A stretch of DNA of 64,000 nucleotides from JAXLQL01 sp046331625 (GTDB lineage Bacteria > Acidobacteriota > Terriglobia > Bryobacterales > Bryobacteraceae), in NCBI GenBank assembly GCA_046331625.1, contig JAXLQL010000012.1:1-64000 (forward strand), in the 5' to 3' direction. Position 1 is the stretch's first letter; each line of letters starts with the position of its first letter. A program made the position numbers and the translations under genes. Below are positions 1-7,388 of this stretch, in pieces. The notes beneath the pieces were generated by a model, which worked only from the letters and a program-made list of their open reading frames with translations, was not told the origin of the DNA and ran no database searches.

Positions 1-104
1 ACGCCGACAGCGAGTTTCCGGAGAGTCCCGCTCAAGCTGAACAGACACAAAGTTTTGAAACAAACGCGGCGGTCGTGCGTATTAGCTTCAAGGGCTACCC
101 TCGC

Positions 105-2549
105 ATGCAAGAGCTTCTCCGCGACCTCAAGTACACGCTCCGCCGGCTGGCGGCCGCTCCGGGCTTCACGCTCGCCACCGTGCTCACTCTTGCGCTCGGC
201 ATCGGCGCCAATACGGCCATCTTTACGATCGTCAATGGCGTGCTCTTGAAGCCGTTGCCGTTCCCCGAGCCGGATCGTTTGATCGGCGTTTGGCAGACCG
301 CCAGCGGACTCAACATCAAAGACCTCAACCCCTCGCTTGCCGACTACGTCACCTATCGCGAGCAATCGCGCACCTTCGCCGATGTTGCTCTCTACAACGG
401 CCGCTCGGCGACCGTTACCGAATTCCCTGACCCGGAGCGAGTCGAAGGGTTGAGTGCCACCTTCCGGCTGCTCTCGACGATCGGCGTGCGTCCGATTCTC
501 GGGCGCGATTTCGCCGAAAAGGACAACGAGGAAGGAAGCCCGGAAGTGGTTCTGATCAGCCACGGTTACTGGCAGCGGCGCTTCGGCGGAGATCCGAAAG
601 CGATCGGGCGAAGGCTGATGGCCGATGGCAAGGCTCGCGAGATCATCGGCATTTTGCCGCAGGATTTCTGGTTCATGGACCAGAAGCATGACATCGTCTT
701 TCCGATTCGATACGCGCGCTCGGAAGTTCGGTTGGGTGGCTACAACTCACAAGGGGTCGCTCGATTGCGGCCGGGCGTGACGCTCGACCAAGCCAATGCA
801 GACATCGCTCGCATGATCCGCATCGAGTTCGAGAACATTCCGCCACCGAAGGGTCTCAGCACCAAGATGTTCGACGACGCGCGGATGGGGCCGAACGCGC
901 GTCTGTTGATGAATGACTTGCTCGGCGACATCGGCAAGAGCCTTTGGGTGGTGATGGCCACTATCGGGATCGTATTGCTGATCGCCTGCGCCAATGTCGC
1001 CAATCTACTGTTGGTCCGAACGGAAGGGCGCGCGCAGGAACTGGCGGTTCGCGCCGCGTTGGGAGCTGGCCGCGGGCGCATCGCGCGCGAGTTGTTGCTC
1101 GAGAGCGTGGTGCTTGCGCTCTTGGGCGGCCTGATCGGGATGGGGTTCGCTTGGGCCGTCACAAGCCTGGTGTTGCAACTGAGTCCGGCGCGGCTGCCCA
1201 GGGCAGGGCAGATCTCGATCGATCTCGAGTCATTGCTGTTCACTCTGGCGCTCTCGTTGGCGGCGGGGCTCGTCTTCGGTGCGATTCCGGTGCTGCGGCA
1301 GGCGGGAGTCCGCTTGGCCGAAGCGCTGCGGTCCGGTGGGCGCACCGCGAGCTCCGGCCGCGACCGCAACGCCGCGCGCAACTCGCTCACGGTTGCTCAG
1401 GTGGCGCTGGCGCTTGTCTTGCTGGTCGGCTCAGGACTCATGATTCGAACGTTCCTCGCCATGCGGCGAGTGAACCCCGGCTTCACGGGTTCCGAGGGAC
1501 TGCAAACGATGCGCATCTCGATTCCACGCTCGAAAGACTTGAAAGATCCGGAACTGTTGCGGGTCCACGATGGTCTGCTGGGGCGCTTGGCTCGCATCCC
1601 GGGCGTAACGGCAGTGGGAGCAACCGACGGCCTGCCGATGACGGGGGCCTCATCGAACGACCCAATCTATGTCCGCGACCGGACCTATGCCCCTGACGAA
1701 ATTCCTCCGCTTCGGCGCTATGTCAGAGTGACTCCAGGAGCTTTTAGCGCCCTCGGCGCAACGGTGGTGGCCGGCCGCGAATACTCGTGGACCGATATCC
1801 ATGAAAATCGCGACGTCATCATCGTGAGCGAGAACTTCGCGCGTGAGTTTTGGGGATCGCCGCAGGCAGCCATCGGGAAACAGATCCGGTCGCTACCGAT
1901 GGGCGCCAACCCATGGAAGGAGATCATCGGTGTGGCCGCCGATATTCGCCATGATGGCGTGGAGAAGAAGGCGCCCTCGGTGATCTACTGGCCCATGCGG
2001 CCGTCTTACTCGATGGCGTACCTGGTTCGTTCCCCCCGCGCGGGCGCCGAGAGCTTTGCCGCGGAGTTGCGGCAAGCCGTTTGGGCCGGGAATGGCGGCG
2101 CTCCCATCTCGGAGATGCGGACGATGAAGGAAATCTATGACCGCTCGATGGCGCGGACCGCATTCACGCTAACGCTGCTCGGAGCCTCCGGCATCATGGC
2201 GCTCGCGTTGGCGCTGGTGGGAATCTACGCGGTGATCTCCTATGGAGTCACGCAGCGGAGGCGCGAGATCGGGATCCGCCTCGCGCTCGGAGCACCGCAA
2301 AGCACCGTGAAAGCGCTCTTTGTTCGACGCGGTTTGCTGTGGACCGGGGTCGGCGCAGCCGCGGGTCTGGTGGGCGCGGCCGTACTCTCGCGGCTCATGA
2401 CCGCGATTCTGTTCGAGGTGAGCCCGTTCGATCCGGTCACCTATGTCGCAGTGGCGCTCGGGTTGCTCTCGGCGGCGGCCGCGGCGAGTTACTTGCCGGC
2501 TCGCAGGGTGGCGCGAGTGGATCCGATCGAAGTGTTGCGCGCGGACTGA
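105..2549 (+). CDS. ADOP-family MacB/FtsX-like ABC transporter permease
   Basis: An 814-residue inner-membrane permease of the acidobacterial ADOP family, related to MacB/FtsX exporters. The N-terminal membrane helix (about residues 20-45) contains LALGIGANTAIF. A MacB-like periplasmic domain (about 50-270), an FtsX domain (about 285-420), a second periplasmic domain (about 440-680) and a second FtsX domain (about 690-810) follow. The C-terminus carries the family ending ARRVARVDPIEVLR. I chose the ATG at 105 over the GTG at 75 because MQELLRDLKY is the usual family start. Length is normal and the frame is intact. No ABC ATPase or PadR regulator lies beside it in the window, so the substrate is unknown. 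It converges with the MerR gene two bases downstream. Confidence 0.9.
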   Translation: MQELLRDLKYTLRRLAAAPGFTLATVLTLALGIGANTAIFTIVNGVLLKPLPFPEPDRLIGVWQTASGLNIKDLNPSLADYVTYREQSRTFADVALYNGRSATVTEFPDPERVEGLSATFRLLSTIGVRPILGRDFAEKDNEEGSPEVVLISHGYWQRRFGGDPKAIGRRLMADGKAREIIGILPQDFWFMDQKHDIVFPIRYARSEVRLGGYNSQGVARLRPGVTLDQANADIARMIRIEFENIPPPKGLSTKMFDDARMGPNARLLMNDLLGDIGKSLWVVMATIGIVLLIACANVANLLLVRTEGRAQELAVRAALGAGRGRIARELLLESVVLALLGGLIGMGFAWAVTSLVLQLSPARLPRAGQISIDLESLLFTLALSLAAGLVFGAIPVLRQAGVRLAEALRSGGRTASSGRDRNAARNSLTVAQVALALVLLVGSGLMIRTFLAMRRVNPGFTGSEGLQTMRISIPRSKDLKDPELLRVHDGLLGRLARIPGVTAVGATDGLPMTGASSNDPIYVRDRTYAPDEIPPLRRYVRVTPGAFSALGATVVAGREYSWTDIHENRDVIIVSENFAREFWGSPQAAIGKQIRSLPMGANPWKEIIGVAADIRHDGVEKKAPSVIYWPMRPSYSMAYLVRSPRAGAESFAAELRQAVWAGNGGAPISEMRTMKEIYDRSMARTAFTLTLLGASGIMALALALVGIYAVISYGVTQRRREIGIRLALGAPQSTVKALFVRRGLLWTGVGAAAGLVGAAVLSRLMTAILFEVSPFDPVTYVAVALGLLSAAAAASYLPARRVARVDPIEVLRAD

Positions 2550-2551
2550 TC

Positions 2552-3292
2552 CTATGCTGGCGACTGAGCTGCGGAAGCAAGGCGGATGAACTCCCACACC
2601 GCTGGATTGCGGAAGCGCGCCATGCGGTCGCGCGCCGGCGGGGGCCAATTTGCCTGATCCTTCCACAGCGCTGCCACGCCTTGACTCACTTGCCAGTCTC
2701 CCTTGGTGAAGGCTTCGACGAGCGCGTTCCACCGCGATACCAGCGCCTGCGCGGCGTCGCCAGCCGGATCCTCACCCAGCGCGGCTTCCACGTCTCGGAA
2801 CAAATCCGCCCAGTCCTGTTCTGCCTTCGCCTGGAGTTCGGGAGTCCACTCGCGCTTGCCGGCTTCTACTTTCGCGCGGCCGGCTTCGCTGAAATAGCCG
2901 AGCATCCATTCGTTGTTTCGATCCATTTGCATTACCTCGATGATTCGTGTCAAATGAGCAGCTTCTCCACCGGCCGCTTCAGCCGCCGCCACGGCTTCGA
3001 TCGCGCGGTCGAGTTCACCCCGCTTGGCTTCGAGCGCGCGGCGCTGTGCCGCGAGCACGGTGCTCAGATCGGATTCGCCGAGCAGCGGCGCGATTCGGGC
3101 AAGCGGGACGCCGATGTAGCGGAGCGCGACGATCTGCTCGAGCCGGAGAAGGTCGGCTGTGCGGTAGCGGCGATAGCGGGAGGCGGTCCGGGTGGGGCGG
3201 AGCAGACCCAGGCGGTCATAGTGATGGAGTGTCCGCACGGTGACTCCGGCGAGTTCGGCAAACTCGCGTACGCCATAGGTGCGCTCTGCCAT
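2552..3292 (-). CDS. MerR-family transcriptional regulator with TipAS-like domain
   Basis: A 246-residue regulator. The N-terminal MerR winged helix (about residues 4-72) includes the recognition segment VRTLHHYDRLGLL. A dimerisation helix (about 75-120) follows, then a C-terminal alpha-helical TipAS-like ligand-binding domain (about 130-240) with the typical NEWMLGYFSEAGRAK stretch. By analogy with TipA-type regulators it should respond to a small molecule, but the ligand is not evident. The ATG at 3292 fits the MerR domain better than the GTG at 3307. An inverted repeat just upstream (3310-3322) next to a TTGACT box suggests autoregulation. The nearest possible export target is the convergent ADOP permease, but no promoter links them. 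Confidence 0.9.
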   Translation of the reverse strand: MAERTYGVREFAELAGVTVRTLHHYDRLGLLRPTRTASRYRRYRTADLLRLEQIVALRYIGVPLARIAPLLGESDLSTVLAAQRRALEAKRGELDRAIEAVAAAEAAGGEAAHLTRIIEVMQMDRNNEWMLGYFSEAGRAKVEAGKREWTPELQAKAEQDWADLFRDVEAALGEDPAGDAAQALVSRWNALVEAFTKGDWQVSQGVAALWKDQANWPPPARDRMARFRNPAVWEFIRLASAAQSPA

Positions 3293-3298
3293 GGATCC

Positions 3299-3329
3299 AT
3301 GGTGCACCGTGACGTTACGTCAGAGTCAA
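3299..3329 (-). promoter_or_regulatory. Candidate MerR-type promoter/operator
   Basis: Reading the minus strand, a TTGACT hexamer (3329-3324) is followed by a perfect 13-bp palindrome TGACGTAACGTCA (3322-3310), and a possible weak -10 CACCAT begins 19 bases after the hexamer. MerR regulators classically bind dyads inside over-long 19-20 bp spacers, so this fits autoregulation. The -10 is poor. The implied start would be near the ATG at 3292, giving an almost leaderless transcript. The TTGACT overlaps the stop codon of the upstream gene. Confidence 0.4.
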
Positions 3330-5197
3330 GGATTTCGTGGCTGAATCCATATCGAAGGTAGATTTGATCGGAACGAGCCAATGCTCAGATAGGCCGAGAT
3401 CGACCTCTCTCCAATAGCTGCTGGCAGCCGAAAGCGAACCTCGGCGTTGCCGGCGACCTTCCCGGCCGCGATTCCGGCAAAGACTACTTCGGCGGGCGCT
3501 CCGTCGGCGGAAGTGAACGTCACGCGAACAGACTCCGCGATTCGATGAGACTCTGTTGCCACCTCACCATCTTCGAGTGCGGGTTCGAAGTTGCCCGCAC
3601 CGGCGACCTGGAAACCCACCACCGACCCAGGCGCCGCGGGCGCCCATGGCGAATTCGGAACGCCGTCCGCGTTGAAGACGGACCAATAGACTGCCGGCGA
3701 GAAATCCTCGACGCGAATCGCGAACTCCTCCGATCGCTGGCCGTTCCACTCAACTGCAACTGGCGTTGTGCCTGGCCGCACGCCGCTCGGAACCGCAAAG
3801 ACGGCGTCTCCATGGCCGGAGCGAAACAGCGGTGCTTCGCTGTCTGCCACTAGGATGCGAACACCGGCGAGCGAACGCGGCAGCCGGCTTCCGCCGGTCA
3901 AGCTCGCCCGAACCGTGTCGTCTGGCCCGAAACCTCCGCCGCGAATCGCCACGAGTTGGCCCGCGCCAAAAGCTTCTTGGCCGCTGGGCTTGCGCTCGTC
4001 TTCGATGCAGCCCACCTTGGGGCGCGTCGTGAGGTCCACTTCCCGCGGAGCATTCGATGGGCCGGCCACCGCGTGGTATCCGGGCGGAGCATAGGTCAGT
4101 ATGCGCAGTTCCCCTTCTGAGCCGAGCACGGCAAGAGCGCTGCTGCCGCCGTTGCACGGAGAATGCAACAGCGCATTCGGCGTAGTGAACTCCAAATGGC
4201 GGTCCGACAACGATATGTTCACGTAGGCCGATCCGTCGCCGGCGAACGCGAGGCCGAACGGAGCGGCTTCCCCCGTGGCGCGAATTGGGACGGTGGGTGG
4301 TCTCCAACGGAACCTCTCGATACCGCCTGTATCGAACGCCGCGATCGCGCCCGCGCCGTCTTCGGTGCGGCCAGTCAGCCAGATGTCGCCTGTGGGGTGG
4401 AGCGCGATCGCGGGAGCGCCGGTGAAGCCAAACCCATCGATCGGCGTGGACCACGTTCGGGCTCCCCAGCGGTTGAACCCGATCAATGCCTCCCCGCCCG
4501 CGACGACGAAGGAGCCGCTGCCAGCCGCGGCCTTGTTCGCGGGGCCACGGATTTCCGGCGTGGCAAGATAGTGCAAGCCAGTAAAGACGCGGCGTCCGGC
4601 ATCGAATGTGAGAAAGACGAAGTTGGCGTTTTGCGGAGGGTCGGGCGTACCGAGGGTCGTGAAACCCGGACCGCTTCGAGCCACGATCTGGATCTCGTCG
4701 CCGGTAACGGTGATCTGGGGTTCGGTCTCGTCACTGGGCGATCCGGCGAACGTCGAATACACCAGTTGACCCGAGCTCGAGACGATCGAGATGAAGAGGT
4801 CGCCGCCGGGTGGACGGTAGTAGTAGCCGATGAACGGCTCCGGACCGGCGTAGGTGCGCTGGAAGGCGTCCGCGGTTACCGGAAAATCGCGTGAGTCAGT
4901 CGATCCCGCCACTACGGCATTTCCGCGGGAGTCGAGTGCGATCGCGTAAGGCACGTCATCGTGGCCGCCAGAAAGCGTCAGCGAGTAGACCGCCGAGCCA
5001 TCGGGCGTCTTCTTCTCAACGACCACGTCGTTACAAGGAGTGGTGCGCGGAGGCCATGCGATGAGTTTGATGCTGGCGCAGGTGTGCGAGTCCGGTTTGG
5101 TGCGGGCGCAGACTCGATTTTTCTGCGAATCCTCCGCGCAGAATTCAGCGGTCAAGATCGAAGCGCAGGAGACAAATAGAGGGAGCTTGCTCGACAC
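3326..5197 (-). CDS. Secreted TIGR03437-family protein with SBBP-like repeats
   Basis: A 623-residue exported protein of unknown function. It starts with GTG at 5197 behind GGAGGA, and the first 20 residues look like a signal peptide. The middle has beta-propeller/SBBP-type sequence (for example DFPVTADAFQRTYAG, about residue 100). From about residue 400 the C-terminus matches the TIGR03437 domain common in Solibacter-group proteins: GAGQLVAIRGGGFGP, then beta-rich sequence ending at FRSNLPSIWI. Such proteins are thought to be extracellular or surface-bound. Its 45-nt leader is partly shared with the gene at 16580-18976. No enzyme motif is visible. Confidence 0.85.
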   Translation of the reverse strand: MSSKLPLFVSCASILTAEFCAEDSQKNRVCARTKPDSHTCASIKLIAWPPRTTPCNDVVVEKKTPDGSAVYSLTLSGGHDDVPYAIALDSRGNAVVAGSTDSRDFPVTADAFQRTYAGPEPFIGYYYRPPGGDLFISIVSSSGQLVYSTFAGSPSDETEPQITVTGDEIQIVARSGPGFTTLGTPDPPQNANFVFLTFDAGRRVFTGLHYLATPEIRGPANKAAAGSGSFVVAGGEALIGFNRWGARTWSTPIDGFGFTGAPAIALHPTGDIWLTGRTEDGAGAIAAFDTGGIERFRWRPPTVPIRATGEAAPFGLAFAGDGSAYVNISLSDRHLEFTTPNALLHSPCNGGSSALAVLGSEGELRILTYAPPGYHAVAGPSNAPREVDLTTRPKVGCIEDERKPSGQEAFGAGQLVAIRGGGFGPDDTVRASLTGGSRLPRSLAGVRILVADSEAPLFRSGHGDAVFAVPSGVRPGTTPVAVEWNGQRSEEFAIRVEDFSPAVYWSVFNADGVPNSPWAPAAPGSVVGFQVAGAGNFEPALEDGEVATESHRIAESVRVTFTSADGAPAEVVFAGIAAGKVAGNAEVRFRLPAAIGERSISAYLSIGSFRSNLPSIWIQPRNP

Positions 5198-5242
5198 GAG
5201 TCCTCCGTCATCTAAGACTCGTGCCGGCCCAATCCAACTACG
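5198..5242 (-). promoter_or_regulatory. Leader shared with a second TIGR03437 gene
   Basis: The 45 bases before the GTG at 5197 match the leader of the gene starting at 18976. The first 13 bases are identical (CGTAGTTGGATTG), and GTCTTAG lies at the same distance from the start codon. Both then have GGAGGA. The hexamer spacing does not fit a standard sigma-70 promoter, so the factor is unknown. Confidence 0.45.
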
Positions 5243-5256
5243 TTCGCGCGCCGAAT

Positions 5257-5380
5257 TTATCGCCCCGGACGCCAGCGGAGCCCCGTCATCAAGAGGTGCG
5301 CCCGGAATCCTTCATAGAAGAACGCCGGCTGGGTGTATCCGTGCCAGCGCCACTCGGCGTACCAGTCGAGCAACTTGGCC
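5257..5380. repeat. Direct repeat A: orphan 3' end of the MtrB/PioB-like gene
   Basis: These 124 bases match 7265-7388 at 118 positions in the same orientation. Read on the minus strand they encode the last 40 or so residues of the porin gene, ending ...HLLMTGLRWRPGR and a TAA stop. All six differences, including the TAA/TAG stop change, are synonymous. The match stops at the stop codon on one side and inside the gene on the other. The AAA ATPase-RloB pair lies between the two copies. Confidence 0.9.
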
Positions 5381-5463
5381 GCTGGCTAGCAAGCTCCTTC
5401 TGTGCAGGCTCGAGCCATTTTGTGCAAGAATAGGCTGGAAGATGCACTGAAAGTGCTCGTACG

Positions 5464-6675
5464 ATGCTTCTCCGCTTCCGTTTCGCCAACTATCGCTCGT
5501 TCCGCGCGGAGCAGGAACTCTCGATGGTCGCGTCGACCGCGCTGGCCGATTCGACTGAAAGCTTGATTCGGACACCGGCGATTCCCGACGGCGTGCTGCC
5601 GGTCGCCACGTTGTACGGAGCGAACGCTTCAGGGAAATCGAATGTGCTGCGCGCGTTCGAATTCATGGTCGATGCGGTTCAGGACTCGTTTCGCCTGTGG
5701 AGTCCGAATGCAGAGATCCCGCACGATCCGTTCGCACTCGGCCGAGACCAGCCATCGCGGTTCGAAGTGGACTTTCTAATTGAGGGCGTGCGCTACCAGT
5801 ACGGTTTCGCAGCGAACGGAACTGCCATCCGCGAGGAGTGGCTGAGCGCGTTTCCTTCGGGGCGCCGCCAGGAATGGTTTCGCAGAGGGGCTGGCAGGAA
5901 GATCAAGTTCAGCCGGATGCTCGGAGGCGACAATCTGCGAGTGGAGGCGATGACGCGCCCCAACTGCTTGTTCCTTTCCGCTGCTGCCCAGGCCAACCAT
6001 CCCAAGCTTGCGCAGGTATGCAGATGGTTCTGGTTACCGCTGGTTCGGACCGAGCCGTCGAGGCAGGTTCTCGAGTGGAGAGCTAACGCGCCACACACGG
6101 CCCCGATGCTGTCGTTGCTTGGCGCCGCTGACTTGGGGATCCAAAGGGTGTCCCTCATGGAAGGCACGGACCCCACCGAACTCTGGTTCGAACACACGGG
6201 ATCCGGCAAGCGATTCTCTCTCGGTCAACGTGACGAGTCCCTCGGCACGCTTTCGTACATGAGTTTGGTGGCTGACGTTTCGAAGGCGCTCGCCGAGCGG
6301 CGCATCCTCTTGGTCGACGAACTGGATCAAAGCCTTCACCCGGCGCTGGCCAAGCAGTTGATTGCAATGTTCGGCTCACGCGAAAGCAATCCGAAAGGAG
6401 CGCAGCTTATCTTCAATACTCACGACACCAACCTCTTGAGTAGCGGCCTGCGCCGGGACCAGATCTGGTTCACTGAAAAAAACCGAACGGGCGAGAGCAC
6501 GCTCTATCCGTTGACGGATTTCAAACCCCGCAAAGGCGAGAACATCGAGAAGGGATACCTGCAAGGGCGCTACGGGGCGATTCCGTTCTTGAACTCGCAA
6601 GCGTTCCTGAGTGCACTCGAGCATCGGACCAACGGCGATACCGGTGAAAAGAAGAAGAGCGCCCGAAAGCGATAG
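5464..6675 (+). CDS. AAA (OLD/AAA_15-like) ATPase, putative AbiL-type defence component
   Basis: A 403-residue ATPase with an ABC/SMC-type fold. Walker A is GANASGKS (residues 52-59) and Walker B is ILLVDELD (281-288). A switch histidine follows in NTHDTN (318-323). The N-terminus (LLRFRFANYRSF) is typical of AAA_15/AAA_21 proteins. The next gene encodes RloB and overlaps its end. ATPase plus RloB is the arrangement of the lactococcal abortive-infection pair AbiLi/AbiLii and of RloA/RloB genes near restriction loci. I infer phage defence with RloB as effector partner. The frame is intact. The pair sits between direct repeats of a neighbouring gene end, which suggests acquisition as a cassette. 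Confidence 0.88.
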   Translation: MLLRFRFANYRSFRAEQELSMVASTALADSTESLIRTPAIPDGVLPVATLYGANASGKSNVLRAFEFMVDAVQDSFRLWSPNAEIPHDPFALGRDQPSRFEVDFLIEGVRYQYGFAANGTAIREEWLSAFPSGRRQEWFRRGAGRKIKFSRMLGGDNLRVEAMTRPNCLFLSAAAQANHPKLAQVCRWFWLPLVRTEPSRQVLEWRANAPHTAPMLSLLGAADLGIQRVSLMEGTDPTELWFEHTGSGKRFSLGQRDESLGTLSYMSLVADVSKALAERRILLVDELDQSLHPALAKQLIAMFGSRESNPKGAQLIFNTHDTNLLSSGLRRDQIWFTEKNRTGESTLYPLTDFKPRKGENIEKGYLQGRYGAIPFLNSQAFLSALEHRTNGDTGEKKKSARKR

Positions 6676-7261
6676 CCTGCGGAGGCGAGGGCCCCGCCGA
6701 GAGCCCAAGCCGAGAATCCTGATCGTCTGCGAGGGGAGAGTCACCGAGCCGGAGTACTTCCGTTACCTCGAGCGCTCGGAGCGCATTCCCATCGAGTTGG
6801 AGATCGTCCCCGCAGGCGTGCCGAAGGCGGTCGTCGAGAAAGCCGCGAACCGCAAGAAGCACGCGGCGAAATCGAGCGATCCAAATGACCGTTTCGATCA
6901 GGTGTGGTGCGTCTTCGACATTGACGAGCATCCAAACGTCAACGAGGCGAAGGCGCAGGCCAGGGCCAATGGAATTGGTCTCGTAATCTCGAACCCATGT
7001 ATCGAGCTGTGGCTGCTGCTGCACTTCCAGGATCAAAGAGCCGCCATCCATCGGCGCAAGGTTCAGAAGCTGTGCCGGAACCACATGCCGGGTTACGAGA
7101 AGGGTCCGCCTTGCGAGGTCCTCTTCGCCAAATACCCGGATGCCGAGAAAAGAGCCGCGGATCTCAATCGCTGGCACGAAACCAGGGGCACGAGTGGAGC
7201 GAACCCGTCTACCAACGTGCATGACGCGGTGCGGGCCATCCGCGTCGCGGGCCGACGGTGA
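6644..7261 (+). CDS. rloB: RloB-family protein, putative AbiLii-like effector
   Basis: About 205 residues of the RloB family, which has a Toprim-like fold. Visible motifs are the core strand ILIVCEGRVTEPEYF (about 25-40), the acidic strand WCVFDIDEHPN (about 90-100) and SNPCIELWLLLHF (about 120-132). Glu and Asp residues in these motifs would form the metal site if the fold holds. The start is uncertain. GTG at 6644 gives a basic N-terminus (VKRRRAPESD), while GTG at 6611 would overlap the ATPase gene by 65 bases. Either way the two genes overlap and should be co-translated. The role is inferred from the RloB family and the AAA partner. Confidence 0.85.
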   Translation: MKRRRAPESDSLRRRGPRREPKPRILIVCEGRVTEPEYFRYLERSERIPIELEIVPAGVPKAVVEKAANRKKHAAKSSDPNDRFDQVWCVFDIDEHPNVNEAKAQARANGIGLVISNPCIELWLLLHFQDQRAAIHRRKVQKLCRNHMPGYEKGPPCEVLFAKYPDAEKRAADLNRWHETRGTSGANPSTNVHDAVRAIRVAGRR

Positions 7262-7264
7262 GCG

Positions 7265-7388
7265 CTATCGCCCCGGACGCCAGCGGAGACCGGTCATCAA
7301 CAGGTGCGCCCGGAATCCTTCATAGAAGAACGCCGGCTGCGTGTATCCGTGCCAACGCCACTCGGCGTACCAGTCGAGCAACTTGGCC
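7265..7388. repeat. Direct repeat B: functional 3' end of the MtrB/PioB-like gene
   Basis: This is the in-gene copy of the 124-bp repeat at 5257-5380 and supplies the last 40 or so codons and TAG stop of the porin gene. The repeats bracket 5381-7264, which holds only the AAA ATPase and RloB genes. No integrase, transposase or terminal inverted repeat is visible inside. Confidence 0.9.
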
